64,000 nucleotides of DNA from Rhodospirillaceae bacterium (GTDB taxonomy: Bacteria > Pseudomonadota > Alphaproteobacteria > Bin65), in NCBI GenBank assembly GCA_011523655.1, contig WTGH01000070.1, positions 1 through 64,000 on the forward strand. The letters run 5' to 3'. Below the pieces are notes generated by a model. That model was not told where the DNA came from and did not search any database. It saw only the letters and a list, made by a program, of their open reading frames with translations. Shown here one piece after another: positions 45,643 through 54,255 of this stretch. Both the position numbers and the translations under genes were made by a program. How positions within the stretch are numbered: position 1 is the first letter of the stretch; every line of letters starts with the position of its first letter.

Positions 45643-46452
45643 TCAGCGGCCGTGGCGGCCGGGCCACTCCGCCGCGCGCTTGCCGAGGAAAGCGGAGACT
45701 CCTTCCCTGGCGTCGGCGGCATGCGCGTTGCGGGCCGCAACCTCGCCGGCAAAGTCGTAGGCGGCGTCGATATCGAGTTCGAGTTGCCGGTAGAAACTGC
45801 GCTTGCCCAGCGCAATGGCGTAGGGCGATTTGGCGGCGATCTCATCCGCCAGTTCGTCCACGGCGGCATCGAGCCCGTCGGCCGCCACCACTTCGTTGAC
45901 CAGGCCCATGCGAAAGGCGTCGTCCGCAGGGAAAAGCCGGCCGGTCAGCAGCATCTGCATGGCATGTTTGCGGCCGACGGCGCGGCTGAGCGCGACCGAG
46001 GGCGTCGAACACCATGTACCGATATTGACGCCCGGCGTCCCGAAGCGCGCGTCTGCGGACGCTATGGCGAGGTCGCAGGTGGCTACGAGCTGGCAGCCGG
46101 CGGCGGTTGCGATCCCGTGAACCCTGGCGATGACCGGTTGCGGGATTCGGTTCATGGACAGCATCATGCGATTGCAGGCATCGGCCAGACGGCGGGCGAA
46201 TTCTCCGCCCTCTTCGTTGCTGTCGAGAATCTCCTTCAGGTCGTGGCCGGTGCAGAAGAAGCGCCCGGCGCCTTCGAGAACGACCGCCCGGACCGATATA
46301 TCGGTCTCCAGCCGCTGCCAGAGATCCTGCAGCGAACCGATCAGTTCGAGCGACAGCGCGTTGCCCGATTCGGGCCGATTGAGCGTCGCGTAAAGAATGG
46401 CGTCGCGCCGGCGCGTCTGCAGCACCGCGGATGTTCGGGTCGACGATTCCAT
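45643..46452 (-). CDS. Enoyl-CoA hydratase family protein, ECHDC3-like
   Basis: A 269-residue crotonase-fold protein. The oxyanion segment is RFFCTGHDLKEIL. Both catalytic Glu of true hydratases are missing (AAGCQLVATCD and FGTPGVNIG). The phrases GCQLVATCDLAIAS, WCSTPSVALSRAVG and GKRSFYRQLELDIDAAYDFA match the ECHDC3 group, whose reaction is unsettled. It is co-directional with the acyl-CoA ligase. Confidence 0.88.
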   Translation of the reverse strand: MESSTRTSAVLQTRRRDAILYATLNRPESGNALSLELIGSLQDLWQRLETDISVRAVVLEGAGRFFCTGHDLKEILDSNEEGGEFARRLADACNRMMLSMNRIPQPVIARVHGIATAAGCQLVATCDLAIASADARFGTPGVNIGTWCSTPSVALSRAVGRKHAMQMLLTGRLFPADDAFRMGLVNEVVAADGLDAAVDELADEIAAKSPYAIALGKRSFYRQLELDIDAAYDFAGEVAARNAHAADAREGVSAFLGKRAAEWPGRHGR

Positions 46453-46624
46453 GCCCGACCGCTCCTGTTGTCCGGACGATTGGCAAATTTACCGGCTGAC
46501 CGAAGACAGCGGCAATCAGGGTAACACCGATCCGCCCCCGCCGACCACCGTCGCTGCCGCCCCGGCAGAAGCGCCGAAACCGAAGCGTTTCCGGGCGCGC
46601 GTCGGCTCGCCGCCCGGACGGCCG

Positions 46625-46900
46625 GTAACGCTCATCATGCCCTACATGCCCTGCGCAATCTGGTCGAGACCGGGCCAGCTGCCGTAAGGACCGGTCCGGC
46701 CCATCCCCGAGATGGTGCCGTAGATGACCTTCGAATTCGCCGCCTTGATGTCGTCGTAGCCGAGGTCCATCGCCTCTGCCGTTCCCGGCCTGAAATTCTC
46801 GACCACGACATCGGCCGGTGCCGCAATCCGGCGCACCGCCTCAACGCACTCCAGGTCCGGCGACTTGCGTCCCCCGGTCCATCGAAGCGGTGAGCATATC
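46625..46900 (-). pseudogene. CaiB/BaiF CoA-transferase remnant
   Basis: About 90 codons of a type III CoA-transferase: VEAVRRIAAPADVVVENFRPGTAEAMDLGYDDIKAANSKVIYGTISGMGRTGPYGSWPGLDQIAQGM. An in-frame TAG (46642-46644) interrupts DQIAQGM before GMMSVTGRPGGEPTR. A GGGGG run near 46871 must lose one base to join SMDRG with RKSPDLE. The first ~50 and last ~250 codons of a normal family member are absent. Clearly non-functional. Confidence 0.85.
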
Positions 46901-47124
46901 CCGAGCGTTCAGCGACGAATTCCTATATCCCTCCCAGGCTGTTTCCTACGCAAAACAGAAACAAACCATTTTATTTGCTTAAAATATGAGGCTTTCTTAT
47001 GCGAGCAAAGTTATCGACCCGGAAGCGGCAGCCTCGAGCCTCTTGCCGGCAGCCAGGGCGCCAGGGCGCCATTATTGTGTGCTCTCGCCTCGGGCCGCTT
47101 TTGATCGATCTGAACCGACCGTTA

Positions 47125-48306
47125 TCAGCAAATCGTGTCGTAGACCGCTGTCTCGAACGCCATGTAGCCGGGGAAGGAAACCGGATCGCCAAAGGGCAGG
47201 ACCTGCGTCGCCCAGAAGCCACCGACCCTGTTTTTGCGGTCGAACCAGTAGAAGAGGTTGGCCAGCCCGTGCCAGCCGATACCCCCCGCCGGGCGTCCTG
47301 TGGGCGCTTCCTCCCTGGCGACCATGAAGCTGTAGCCGAAGTCCTTCTTCATCCCGGGGAAGAACGGCGTGCCATGGGTCAGCGCAGGGATGACGGCAGG
47401 CAGGTCGAAGAGCGCCTGCGGCGGTTGCAATGCGCCTTGCACCGCGAACCGGACCGTTTCCGGCTTCAGGACCCGGCCATGGGGACCGGCGCCATCGTTC
47501 AGCCACATGCGGATGAACTTCATGTAGTCGGGAATCCGGGCATAGAGCCCGTGACCGGTCATTTCCACTTCAGGGTCGTCAGGCAGCGCAAAATCGTCCA
47601 TCGGCGATAACGAGCCGTCTTCTTCGCGCCGGTGGAAGATCGCGGTGCGTGCCTTCATGTCCGCGGTGCGGGTGAACGCCATGTCATCCATCCCCAGCGG
47701 AGCAAACACGCGCTCTTGCAGCACCTCGCCAATCCGCTTGCCGCGGACCGCCTCGACAACCTGACACGCCCAGTCGATGTTCGTGCCGTATTCCCATCTG
47801 TCGCCGGGATCGAACAGCAGCGGCGTGGTCAACGAGGCGCGGCTGCAGGTCAGGATGCTGGGCTGACCATGCTCCTGGGCCAGGCGATTGTAGTTTTCGT
47901 TGAAGATGTCATAGCCGAGGCCGGCAGTGTGCAGCATCAGCATGCGCGTTGTGATATCGCGCCTGGGAGGACGCAGTTGCGGGTTCCCGTCCGCGTCAAA
48001 GCCTTCCAGCACCTGCAAGTCGCCGATCTCAGGCGCGTAGTCTTTCGCGGGCGCGTCGAAGTCCAGCAGTCCTTCCTCGACACACTGCAGCACTGCGGTA
48101 CCGCCCACGGCCTTGGAAGTTGAGAGAATTGCGAACACCGTATCTTCGGTCATCGGGTCGTCGCTGCCCCAGCGACGCACACCGGCCGCGCCTTCATAGA
48201 TATTCTCTGTCTCGTTCGTCACCATGGCGACTACGCCGGGCACCCGCTCTGCACCGGTCGTCACGCGCTCCAGCACCGCGTCGCACGCTTGCGCCAACGT
48301 CGACAT
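47125..48306 (-). CDS. Serine hydrolase, beta-lactamase class C fold
   Basis: A 393-residue penicillin-binding/esterase-like hydrolase (EstB type). The SxxK motif is in FAILSTSKAVGG, the YxN motif in WEYGTNIDW and the third motif is probably WHGLAN. No signal peptide, so cytoplasmic action on an ester or amide of a small molecule is more likely than cell-wall work. It is the last gene before the right copy of the 70-bp repeat. Confidence 0.85.
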   Translation of the reverse strand: MSTLAQACDAVLERVTTGAERVPGVVAMVTNETENIYEGAAGVRRWGSDDPMTEDTVFAILSTSKAVGGTAVLQCVEEGLLDFDAPAKDYAPEIGDLQVLEGFDADGNPQLRPPRRDITTRMLMLHTAGLGYDIFNENYNRLAQEHGQPSILTCSRASLTTPLLFDPGDRWEYGTNIDWACQVVEAVRGKRIGEVLQERVFAPLGMDDMAFTRTADMKARTAIFHRREEDGSLSPMDDFALPDDPEVEMTGHGLYARIPDYMKFIRMWLNDGAGPHGRVLKPETVRFAVQGALQPPQALFDLPAVIPALTHGTPFFPGMKKDFGYSFMVAREEAPTGRPAGGIGWHGLANLFYWFDRKNRVGGFWATQVLPFGDPVSFPGYMAFETAVYDTIC

Positions 48307-48477
48307 GATGGTCCTCCCCTCTCCACAGCGACAGGAAACACCGGCACCGCAGTGAGTATTGCGTTAGCCCGCAATCGCCGCGCCAATCTTCCGGCGGCGT
48401 TATCGGACCACGAAAGCTGCCGCCGGACAATGCGATGGCTTCAACCGGCCTTCATCCTGTGCCGACCGGCATGCAGG

Positions 48478-48547
48478 TTGAGCGCCGATCGGCACTCTGG
48501 CTCATTGAATTTCCGTGACGGTCCCGGGTCAAAATCGGGTGCCGATC
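48478..48547. repeat. Inverted 70-bp repeat, right copy
   Basis: Reverse complement of 43938-44007 with about 10 mismatches. It lies in the 323-base gap (48307-48629) between the serine hydrolase start and the Rieske gene stop; I see nothing else in that gap. Confidence 0.75.
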
Positions 48548-48629
48548 GACGTTCGGCGGTCCGCGGCGAAAACCCTTCCGGTCGCCCGCCGCGCCGGCCG
48601 GCACTCTTGCAGAGGGCTGCAAAGCCTCC

Positions 48630-49694
48630 CTACGGACCCGCGCCGGCTTCCTCGGCCTCCATCGCAGCGAACAGCTTGCGGATGCCCATCACCGCCTTGT
48701 CCGCCTTGAGCGGGACCTCGGAATAGCCGTCGTCGTCGTAGGCGAACATCGCCTGCTGTTTCTCGAGCGCCCAGCGGTCCTCCTCCACGACCGAAGGGAA
48801 GGTCTCCGAGAAGCGTTCGGCGACCGATCTCGACCCGCCTTCGTGCCTGTAATGGCCCGGCGTGTTGACGATCCAGTGCCACTCGACATGCTCCCGGTCG
48901 ATCGGCAGATGGGTGTGGTAAAGGACGTAGCCGCGATCCGCCCCGGCGCCCAGCTTGCCCGGCGGCGCGACGCGGATTTCGACCCGGGTGAGGCCCGGGT
49001 TCATCATGTGGTGGGTGTGGTCGCGGTCGACGGTCTCGAGGCCGAACCAGTCGACCATCATCGGCGGCTGCGTGTAGTTCTCCGCGTGCCTGATCGACTT
49101 GATCGTGTGGTTGCCGTCGATGATCTTCTCCTCGAACTTGACCGGGAGCCGGCTGTTCGCCTCGTCGCCGATATTGCCGTCGTGCAGTGGATAGAAGTGC
49201 GTGATGTCGAGGAGATTTTCGACCACGAGGCGGTAATTCGCCTTCACCCGAAGGGTGTCGGAGCTGACCGTATCCCATTCGTCGCTGACGATTTCGGGGG
49301 TCCGCGGCGGCTGGCAGTTGCCGATCTTCTCCGGGTTGCCCGGCCAGATCCAGACCAGCCCGTCCTGCTCGATGACCGGATAGGGCCGCAGTTTCGCCCG
49401 CGCCGGGATCGGCCCTTCCGGCTGGGAAGGTATTTTCACGCACGCCCCTTCGGTGTCGTAGCACAGGCCGTGATACGCGCATTCGAGGGTGCCGTTCTCC
49501 AGCAGCCTGCCGGCGGACAGCGGCATGCGCTTGTGCACGCAGCGGTCGTCGAAGGCGACGACCCTGCCGTCCGCGGCGCGCCACATGACGACCGGCTTGC
49601 CGCCGATCTTGCGCCCCTGCAACTCGCCGGCCGGGAACTGCCCGGCCAGCCCGGCCGCATACCAAGCGTTCAGAATCAGACTGTTTGCGATCAT
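48630..49694 (-). CDS. Rieske non-heme iron oxygenase, alpha subunit (VanA-like)
   Basis: A 354-residue oxygenase. The Rieske cluster ligands are Cys52/His54 and Cys72/His75 (RCVHKRMPL, ECAYHGLCYD). The mononuclear iron site shows N160, D163, H166 and H171 in VVENLLDITHFYPLHDGN. Size and layout fit the vanillate demethylase type, which hydroxylates or O-demethylates aromatic acids. No dedicated reductase gene is adjacent; the reductase at 55873 could serve it. The ATG at 49694 is preferred; an upstream extension would cross the operator at 49846. Divergent from the CoA-ligase operon. Confidence 0.9.
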   Translation of the reverse strand: MIANSLILNAWYAAGLAGQFPAGELQGRKIGGKPVVMWRAADGRVVAFDDRCVHKRMPLSAGRLLENGTLECAYHGLCYDTEGACVKIPSQPEGPIPARAKLRPYPVIEQDGLVWIWPGNPEKIGNCQPPRTPEIVSDEWDTVSSDTLRVKANYRLVVENLLDITHFYPLHDGNIGDEANSRLPVKFEEKIIDGNHTIKSIRHAENYTQPPMMVDWFGLETVDRDHTHHMMNPGLTRVEIRVAPPGKLGAGADRGYVLYHTHLPIDREHVEWHWIVNTPGHYRHEGGSRSVAERFSETFPSVVEEDRWALEKQQAMFAYDDDGYSEVPLKADKAVMGIRKLFAAMEAEEAGAGP

Positions 49695-49845
49695 CCCGGT
49701 CCCCCCCTGTCTCCGGCGCGAACCGACGAACGAACGGCGCGCCCCCGCGATAGAAGCCCAATCGGCCGCGCCGGGCAACACTCGCACACAGCGACCGGTA
49801 CGGCAGCCGGGTCGTCCGGGCGGCGACGCGGCGCCGGATTTGATG

Positions 49846-49862
49846 TTGACGTAAACGTAAAA
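49846..49862. promoter_or_regulatory. Operator 1 of the TetR regulon (TTGACGT-AA-ACGTAAA)
   Basis: A dyad TTGACGT-AA-ACGTAAA with one mismatch between the arms. It shares ACGTAAACGTAAA with operator 2 at 54216-54236. It lies in the 221-base divergent region between the Rieske gene and the CoA-ligase gene, 54 bases before the ligase ATG. The TetR protein encoded at 53548 is the likely binder. Confidence 0.75.
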
Positions 49863-49915
49863 TTTTCCCACGTTCTGCGTCGCACGGGACAAGACCGGTC
49901 TGCCGGAGCGCCGCG

Positions 49916-51511
49916 ATGCTGGGTTCGCCGATTGCCGAGAAGGCCCCGATCGGGAACGTCGTCGACTATCTCTTCGAGACGTCCGGCGCGCCGGACCATG
50001 CCGGCCGGCCGGCCCTGCTGCTCGACGATGCGGAGCGCACCGTCGTGACCTACGGCGCCTTGCAGGCCCGGGTCTGCCAGGCCGGCCACTATCTTCGGTC
50101 GCTCGGCATCGGCGAAGGCGACCGGGTGATGTTCAGCGTGATGGACGGGCTGGATTTCGAGGCCCTGTTCCTCGGCGGAATCAAGATCGGCGCGGTGACG
50201 ATTCCGATCAACACCTGGCTGAAGCCGCAGGACTACGCCTACTATGTCAACGACAGCGGCTGCCGCGCCGTCGCGATCGACCATTCCCTGGTGCCGGTCT
50301 TCGAGCAAATCCGCGATCGGCTCGGCAGCGTCGAGCATATCGTGGTCTGCGGCGAGCCGGTCGCGGGCCACCCGTTTCTCGGCGACGAACTCGACCGCTT
50401 CCCTGAGACCCTGGAATCCCTGCCGCAGGAACCGGACGACACCGCCTTCTGGCTCTATAGCTCCGGTTCGACCGGCGATCCCAAGGGCGTCGTCCACACC
50501 CACGCGCATATCTACTGGGCGACCGAGTTGTTCGGCATCGCGGCGCAGAAGATCACGGCCGACGACACCGTCTTCTGCCCGCCGAAAATGTTCTTCGCCT
50601 ACGGGCTGGGCAACCAAGTCTATTTCCCGATCCGCGCCGGCGCGTCGAACGTCGTCGGCAGCGGCCCGATCCTGCCCGGCCCGTGCTGGGACCTGTGGCT
50701 GGAGCACCGGCCGACCATCGTGATGAGCGTGCCGACGCTCTACGCCGCCATGCTTCAGACCGCCGAGCAGGAGATCGGCCGGAAGGCGGTGCGCGACGCC
50801 TGCGCCCGGATGCGCTTCTGCGTCAGCGGCGGCGAACTGCTGCCGCCCTCGCTGTTCGACCGGTGGAAGGAATTCACCGGCGTCGAGATCCTCGACGGCG
50901 TCGGCACGACCGAAATGACCCACATGTTCCTGCTCAACCGGCCCGGCGAAGCCGTGCCCAACAGCTGCGGCCGGCTGATCGACGGCTTCGGGGCGGAGAT
51001 CGTCGACGACGAAGGCAATCCCCTGCCGGCCGGCGAGGTCGGCAACCTGCGCGCCTTCGGGCCGTCGGCCGCGCGCGAATACTGGAACAAGCCGGCGCGC
51101 ACGGCGCAGGTGTTCGGGGACGGCGGCGTACTGACCGGCGACAAGTTCCGGGTCGACGCGGACGGCAACTTCTTCATCGTCGGCCGGTCGGACGACATGC
51201 TGCGGGTCGGCGGCATCTGGGTCTCGCCGACCGAAATCGAGGCGGCGATCGCCGAGCATGACGGCGTGCTCGAATCCGCCGTGATCGGAAGGCCGGACGA
51301 CGAACAGCTCATCAAGCCCCACGCCTATATCGTGCTGAAGGACGGCGTGACCCCGGAAGATGGGGCGGACGGCCTAGCCGACGCGCTGCGCAGCCATGTC
51401 CGCGACCGGCTGGCCCACTACAAGTGCCCGCGCTGGATCGACTTCGTCGACGAACTGCCGAAAACGACGACCGGCAAGATCCAGCGCTACAAGCTGCGCG
51501 CAGAGGCCTGA
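49916..51511 (+). CDS. Benzoate-CoA ligase family protein
   Basis: A 531-residue acid-CoA ligase close in layout to benzoate-CoA ligases. Motifs: FWLYSSGSTGDPKGVVHTH, YGLGNQVYFPIRAGA, GVGTTEMTHMFLLN, GDKFRVDADGNFFIVGRSDDMLRVGGIWVSPTEIEAAI and PKTTTGKIQRYKLR with the catalytic Lys. It should activate an aromatic or similar acid as the first step of the pathway encoded to 56883. The Fe-S protein gene begins 7 bases downstream. Confidence 0.9.
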   Translation: MLGSPIAEKAPIGNVVDYLFETSGAPDHAGRPALLLDDAERTVVTYGALQARVCQAGHYLRSLGIGEGDRVMFSVMDGLDFEALFLGGIKIGAVTIPINTWLKPQDYAYYVNDSGCRAVAIDHSLVPVFEQIRDRLGSVEHIVVCGEPVAGHPFLGDELDRFPETLESLPQEPDDTAFWLYSSGSTGDPKGVVHTHAHIYWATELFGIAAQKITADDTVFCPPKMFFAYGLGNQVYFPIRAGASNVVGSGPILPGPCWDLWLEHRPTIVMSVPTLYAAMLQTAEQEIGRKAVRDACARMRFCVSGGELLPPSLFDRWKEFTGVEILDGVGTTEMTHMFLLNRPGEAVPNSCGRLIDGFGAEIVDDEGNPLPAGEVGNLRAFGPSAAREYWNKPARTAQVFGDGGVLTGDKFRVDADGNFFIVGRSDDMLRVGGIWVSPTEIEAAIAEHDGVLESAVIGRPDDEQLIKPHAYIVLKDGVTPEDGADGLADALRSHVRDRLAHYKCPRWIDFVDELPKTTTGKIQRYKLRAEA

Positions 51512-51518
51512 ACCCGCC

Positions 51519-52565
51519 ATGACGCGCACCCCGCTCGACGCCGCCGAAGTGAAGCAGATGGCGCTCGACCTGGGCGCCGACCTGGTCGGCATCGCGTCGG
51601 CCGACACGCTCAACGCCTTCCCGCCGGACCCGCGCTGGCCCCAGACGCCGGAGCGCATCACCCCCTACTGCCGCAGCGTCATCGTCATCGCGCTTGCGAT
51701 ACCCGTTGCGGTGTTCCGGACCAAGCTGTCGATCACCGTCCAGTATATGGACCAGGCGATCCTGCGCCGGCTCGACAAGGTCTGCCACCGCCTTGCCCGC
51801 AAGCTGGAGCAGAACGGCTGGCCGAGCTTCATCACCATGGGGCAGGAAACCGACCTCAGCATGAAGAACGGCAGCTATGGCCGGCTTTCGACCCGCCATC
51901 TCGGCGTCGAGGCCGGCATGGGCACGCTGGGGCTGGACGTCAACATCCTGACCCTGGAATACGGCCCGCGGGTCTATCTCACCGGCATCCTGACCGAGCT
52001 GGAACTGGAGGCCGATGCGCCGATGACCGAGCAGGTCTGCATCGGCGAATCCTGCTCGCGCTGCCTGCATTCCTGCCCGACCGACGCGGTGCTGCATTAC
52101 GGCCTGGACAAGCGGGATTGCGCCCAGGCCGCCCAGGAGTTCGGCTACGGCGTTTCGACCGCCTTCATGCGGGACTATTTCGAGGCCGGTGCCGAGGGTC
52201 GCAAGCGGATGATCCGCGACCGCAACATCTTCGGCCTGTGGCAGGGCCTGCTGCGGGTCGCCGGCTCGTTCGGCGACTGCCCGCGCTGCATGGCGGTCTG
52301 CCCGGCCGGCAACGACTATCACGCCTTCCTCGCCGATCCGCAGAAACGGATTCCGGAGAGGACCGAGGAAAAGGCCGAACGGGGCCGGGAATACCGCCGC
52401 ATCCGGCGCGAAGGCGGCGACGCGCCGGGCCTCGACGACTGGAACATCCGCTGGGTCGGCCCGGAGGGCTACCGGGGCCTCGTCGCGCGCGAATTGCAGG
52501 ACTTCAAGAAACGCGAGGCGGCGAAGATCGAGGCCGGCCGGGCGGCGGTGGAGAGCAGGGACTGA
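51519..52565 (+). CDS. QueG/RdhA-like double [4Fe-4S] protein 1
   Basis: A 348-residue protein resembling epoxyqueuosine reductase and reductive dehalogenases. The N-terminal part (LGADLVGIASADTL; AGMGTLGLDVNILTLEYGPRVYLTGILTEL) is of the type that holds cobalamin in those enzymes. Cluster ligands are C174, C179, C182, C186 plus C201, C254, C257, C261. It is not QueG itself: queuosine genes are absent and a paralog with the same cysteine layout follows 5 bases downstream. The setting in a CoA-ligase/oxygenase cluster suggests a reductive step or electron transfer. Confidence 0.75.
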   Translation: MTRTPLDAAEVKQMALDLGADLVGIASADTLNAFPPDPRWPQTPERITPYCRSVIVIALAIPVAVFRTKLSITVQYMDQAILRRLDKVCHRLARKLEQNGWPSFITMGQETDLSMKNGSYGRLSTRHLGVEAGMGTLGLDVNILTLEYGPRVYLTGILTELELEADAPMTEQVCIGESCSRCLHSCPTDAVLHYGLDKRDCAQAAQEFGYGVSTAFMRDYFEAGAEGRKRMIRDRNIFGLWQGLLRVAGSFGDCPRCMAVCPAGNDYHAFLADPQKRIPERTEEKAERGREYRRIRREGGDAPGLDDWNIRWVGPEGYRGLVARELQDFKKREAAKIEAGRAAVESRD

Positions 52566-52570
52566 CGGCG

Positions 52571-53551
52571 ATGGTCGAGATCTATCGCGCGCCGCTCACC
52601 GCCGAACTGGTCAAGCAAAAGGCCCGGGACTTCGGCGCCGACATCGTCGGCATCGCCGACGGCGCGGTCATGAACGAGAACCCGCCGGACCCGGACGATC
52701 CGCGCCGGCCGAGCGACATCACCGACTACGACGCCGACCGGGTGATCGTGATCGGCCAGCGCGTCAGCCTCGGCGCGACCCGCATCCCGGCCTGGTCGGA
52801 CCGGCACAAATACGTCAACGACGAACTCACCATCGCCGGGCTGGAGGAGGTCGCGCTCGACCTCGTGCGCTGGCTGGAGCAGAGCGGTTATCCGGCGCTC
52901 ATCGTGCCGCCGACCCATGTCGACCCGTGGCGCTACGACGGCGATCCCCGGCTGCACCAGAAGCTGCCCCTGTCGCTCGACCATGCCGCGGTCGAGGCCG
53001 GGCTCGGAACCCTCGGGCTCAACCTGCAATTGCTGACGCCGGAATACGGCCCGCGGGTCATCCTGACCGCCGTGCTGAGCTCGATTCCGGTCGAGCCCGA
53101 CGCGCGGATGGAGAAGCCCCTGTGCCTCGGGCCGGAGTGCGGGCGCTGCCTCTCGGCCTGCCCGGGCGACGCGATCGGCCACTGGAGCCGGGACTGGCCG
53201 GCCTGCAACGAGCATCGCCAGCCCCACGGCTTCCGGCAGGTCGCCGAGTTCCTCGACGAGGTGATCGACGAGACCGACCCCGAGATGCAGAAACGAATGC
53301 TGCGCAACGAGAAGAGCTTCTATATCTGGGCCAGCATCCTGCGCGGCGCCGGCGCGGTCACCGGCTGCCGGCGCTGCCAGGATGTCTGCCCGGTCGGGGA
53401 GGACTACGAGGCGATGCTCAGGGACGCGCTGGACGACATCCCGGAGGACACGCCGTCGAAGCGGCTCCGACTGGACGAACTGCGCAGCGCGGAGACGGCG
53501 GGCGACCGCGGCCCGGCCTGGCCCGCCCAGAAACGGTGGATCGGATCATGA
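52571..53551 (+). CDS. QueG/RdhA-like double [4Fe-4S] protein 2
   Basis: A 326-residue paralog of the preceding protein. FGADIVGIADGAVM and AGLGTLGLNLQLLTPEYGPRVILTAVLSSI match its partner. The cysteines C185, C190, C193, C197, C212, C266, C269 and C273 keep the same pattern (C-x4-C-x2-C-x3-C, single C, C-x2-C-x3-C). The two may form a heterodimer. Stop overlaps the ATG of the tetR gene (ATGA). Confidence 0.75.
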   Translation: MVEIYRAPLTAELVKQKARDFGADIVGIADGAVMNENPPDPDDPRRPSDITDYDADRVIVIGQRVSLGATRIPAWSDRHKYVNDELTIAGLEEVALDLVRWLEQSGYPALIVPPTHVDPWRYDGDPRLHQKLPLSLDHAAVEAGLGTLGLNLQLLTPEYGPRVILTAVLSSIPVEPDARMEKPLCLGPECGRCLSACPGDAIGHWSRDWPACNEHRQPHGFRQVAEFLDEVIDETDPEMQKRMLRNEKSFYIWASILRGAGAVTGCRRCQDVCPVGEDYEAMLRDALDDIPEDTPSKRLRLDELRSAETAGDRGPAWPAQKRWIGS

Positions 53552-54210
53552 CAAGCACAGCGGACGAACGGACCGGGGCGCCGGACGGGTCGCGCAGGGC
53601 CGGCAGGACCGGCGGGCGCCGCGCCGAGATCCTCCAGCGGGCGACCGAGTGTTTCGACCGGCTCGGCTACGCCAACACGACGCTGGACGACATTGCGCGC
53701 GCGGTCGGCATCAAGCGCGAGGGCATCTACTACTATTTCAAGAACCGCGGGCAGATCCTGCTCGAAATCATCGAGCCGCAAAGCCGCCTGCTGGTCGACG
53801 GCGTCGCGGCGGTCGTCGAGGATGCGGCGCTCGGCCCGCGCGAGAAGTTCCGCGAGGCCATCCGCATCCATCTGCTCCATTTCGACCGCTACTGCCTGGA
53901 AATGACCGTGAGCCTGCGCGACGGCCGGTTCGAAGGCGAGCCGGAAGTGCGCCAGGCGATGGTCAGGCTGTGGAAGGAATACGAAGCGTCCTGGACCCGC
54001 ATCATCGCCGAAGGCCAGGACCGGGGCGAATTCAGGACCATCGGCGAGCCGAAGACGCTGGCCTTCGCCGTGCTCGGCACCTGCAACTGGCTGGCCCGCT
54101 GGTACGATCCCCGCAAGCCGGTGACGATCGACGCACTGATCGATTCCTACACCGAGCTGCTGTCGTCGGGCCTGTTCGAACAGGAACCGGCACCGCCTTC
54201 GCCGACTTGA
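53548..54210 (+). CDS. TetR-family regulator of the oxygenase cluster
   Basis: A 220-residue repressor type. The N-terminal helix-turn-helix spans about residues 25-70 (RRAEILQRATECFDRLGYANTTLDDIARAVGIKREGIYYYFKNRGQIL). The C-terminal ligand domain is all-helical and may bind an acyl-CoA, as in related regulators of CoA pathways. It is coupled to the Fe-S genes and ends 5 bases before operator 2, which suggests that it represses both this operon and the downstream one. Confidence 0.9.
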   Translation: MTSTADERTGAPDGSRRAGRTGGRRAEILQRATECFDRLGYANTTLDDIARAVGIKREGIYYYFKNRGQILLEIIEPQSRLLVDGVAAVVEDAALGPREKFREAIRIHLLHFDRYCLEMTVSLRDGRFEGEPEVRQAMVRLWKEYEASWTRIIAEGQDRGEFRTIGEPKTLAFAVLGTCNWLARWYDPRKPVTIDALIDSYTELLSSGLFEQEPAPPSPT

Positions 54211-54236
54211 CTATATTTTTACGTAAACGTAAAAAA
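54207..54236 (+). promoter_or_regulatory. Promoter with operator 2 (TTTACGT-AA-ACGTAAA) in the spacer
   Basis: TTGACT (54207-54212), a 17-base spacer and TAAAAA (54230-54235) form a plausible promoter. The perfect dyad TTTACGT-AA-ACGTAAA, extended by two more T/A pairs on each side, overlaps the spacer and -10, so a bound repressor would block RNA polymerase. It lies 20 bases before the ATG of the MaoC-type gene. Confidence 0.75.
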
Positions 54237-54255
54237 CATCTGAGGGAGGACGGCG

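Noticed and set aside
46625-46900. CoA-transferase as a functional short protein
   Set aside because: It lacks the N-terminus, contains a frameshift and stop codon, and the catalytic region is incomplete.
49695-49892. N-terminal extension of the Rieske protein up to 49892
   Set aside because: It would translate through the TetR operator and a low-complexity stretch, and the Rieske domain already begins properly from ATG 49694.
51519-52565. Annotation as housekeeping epoxyqueuosine reductase (queG)
   Set aside because: There are two adjacent paralogs in a catabolic regulon, no queuosine genes nearby, and a length and cysteine spacing that differ from the usual QueG.
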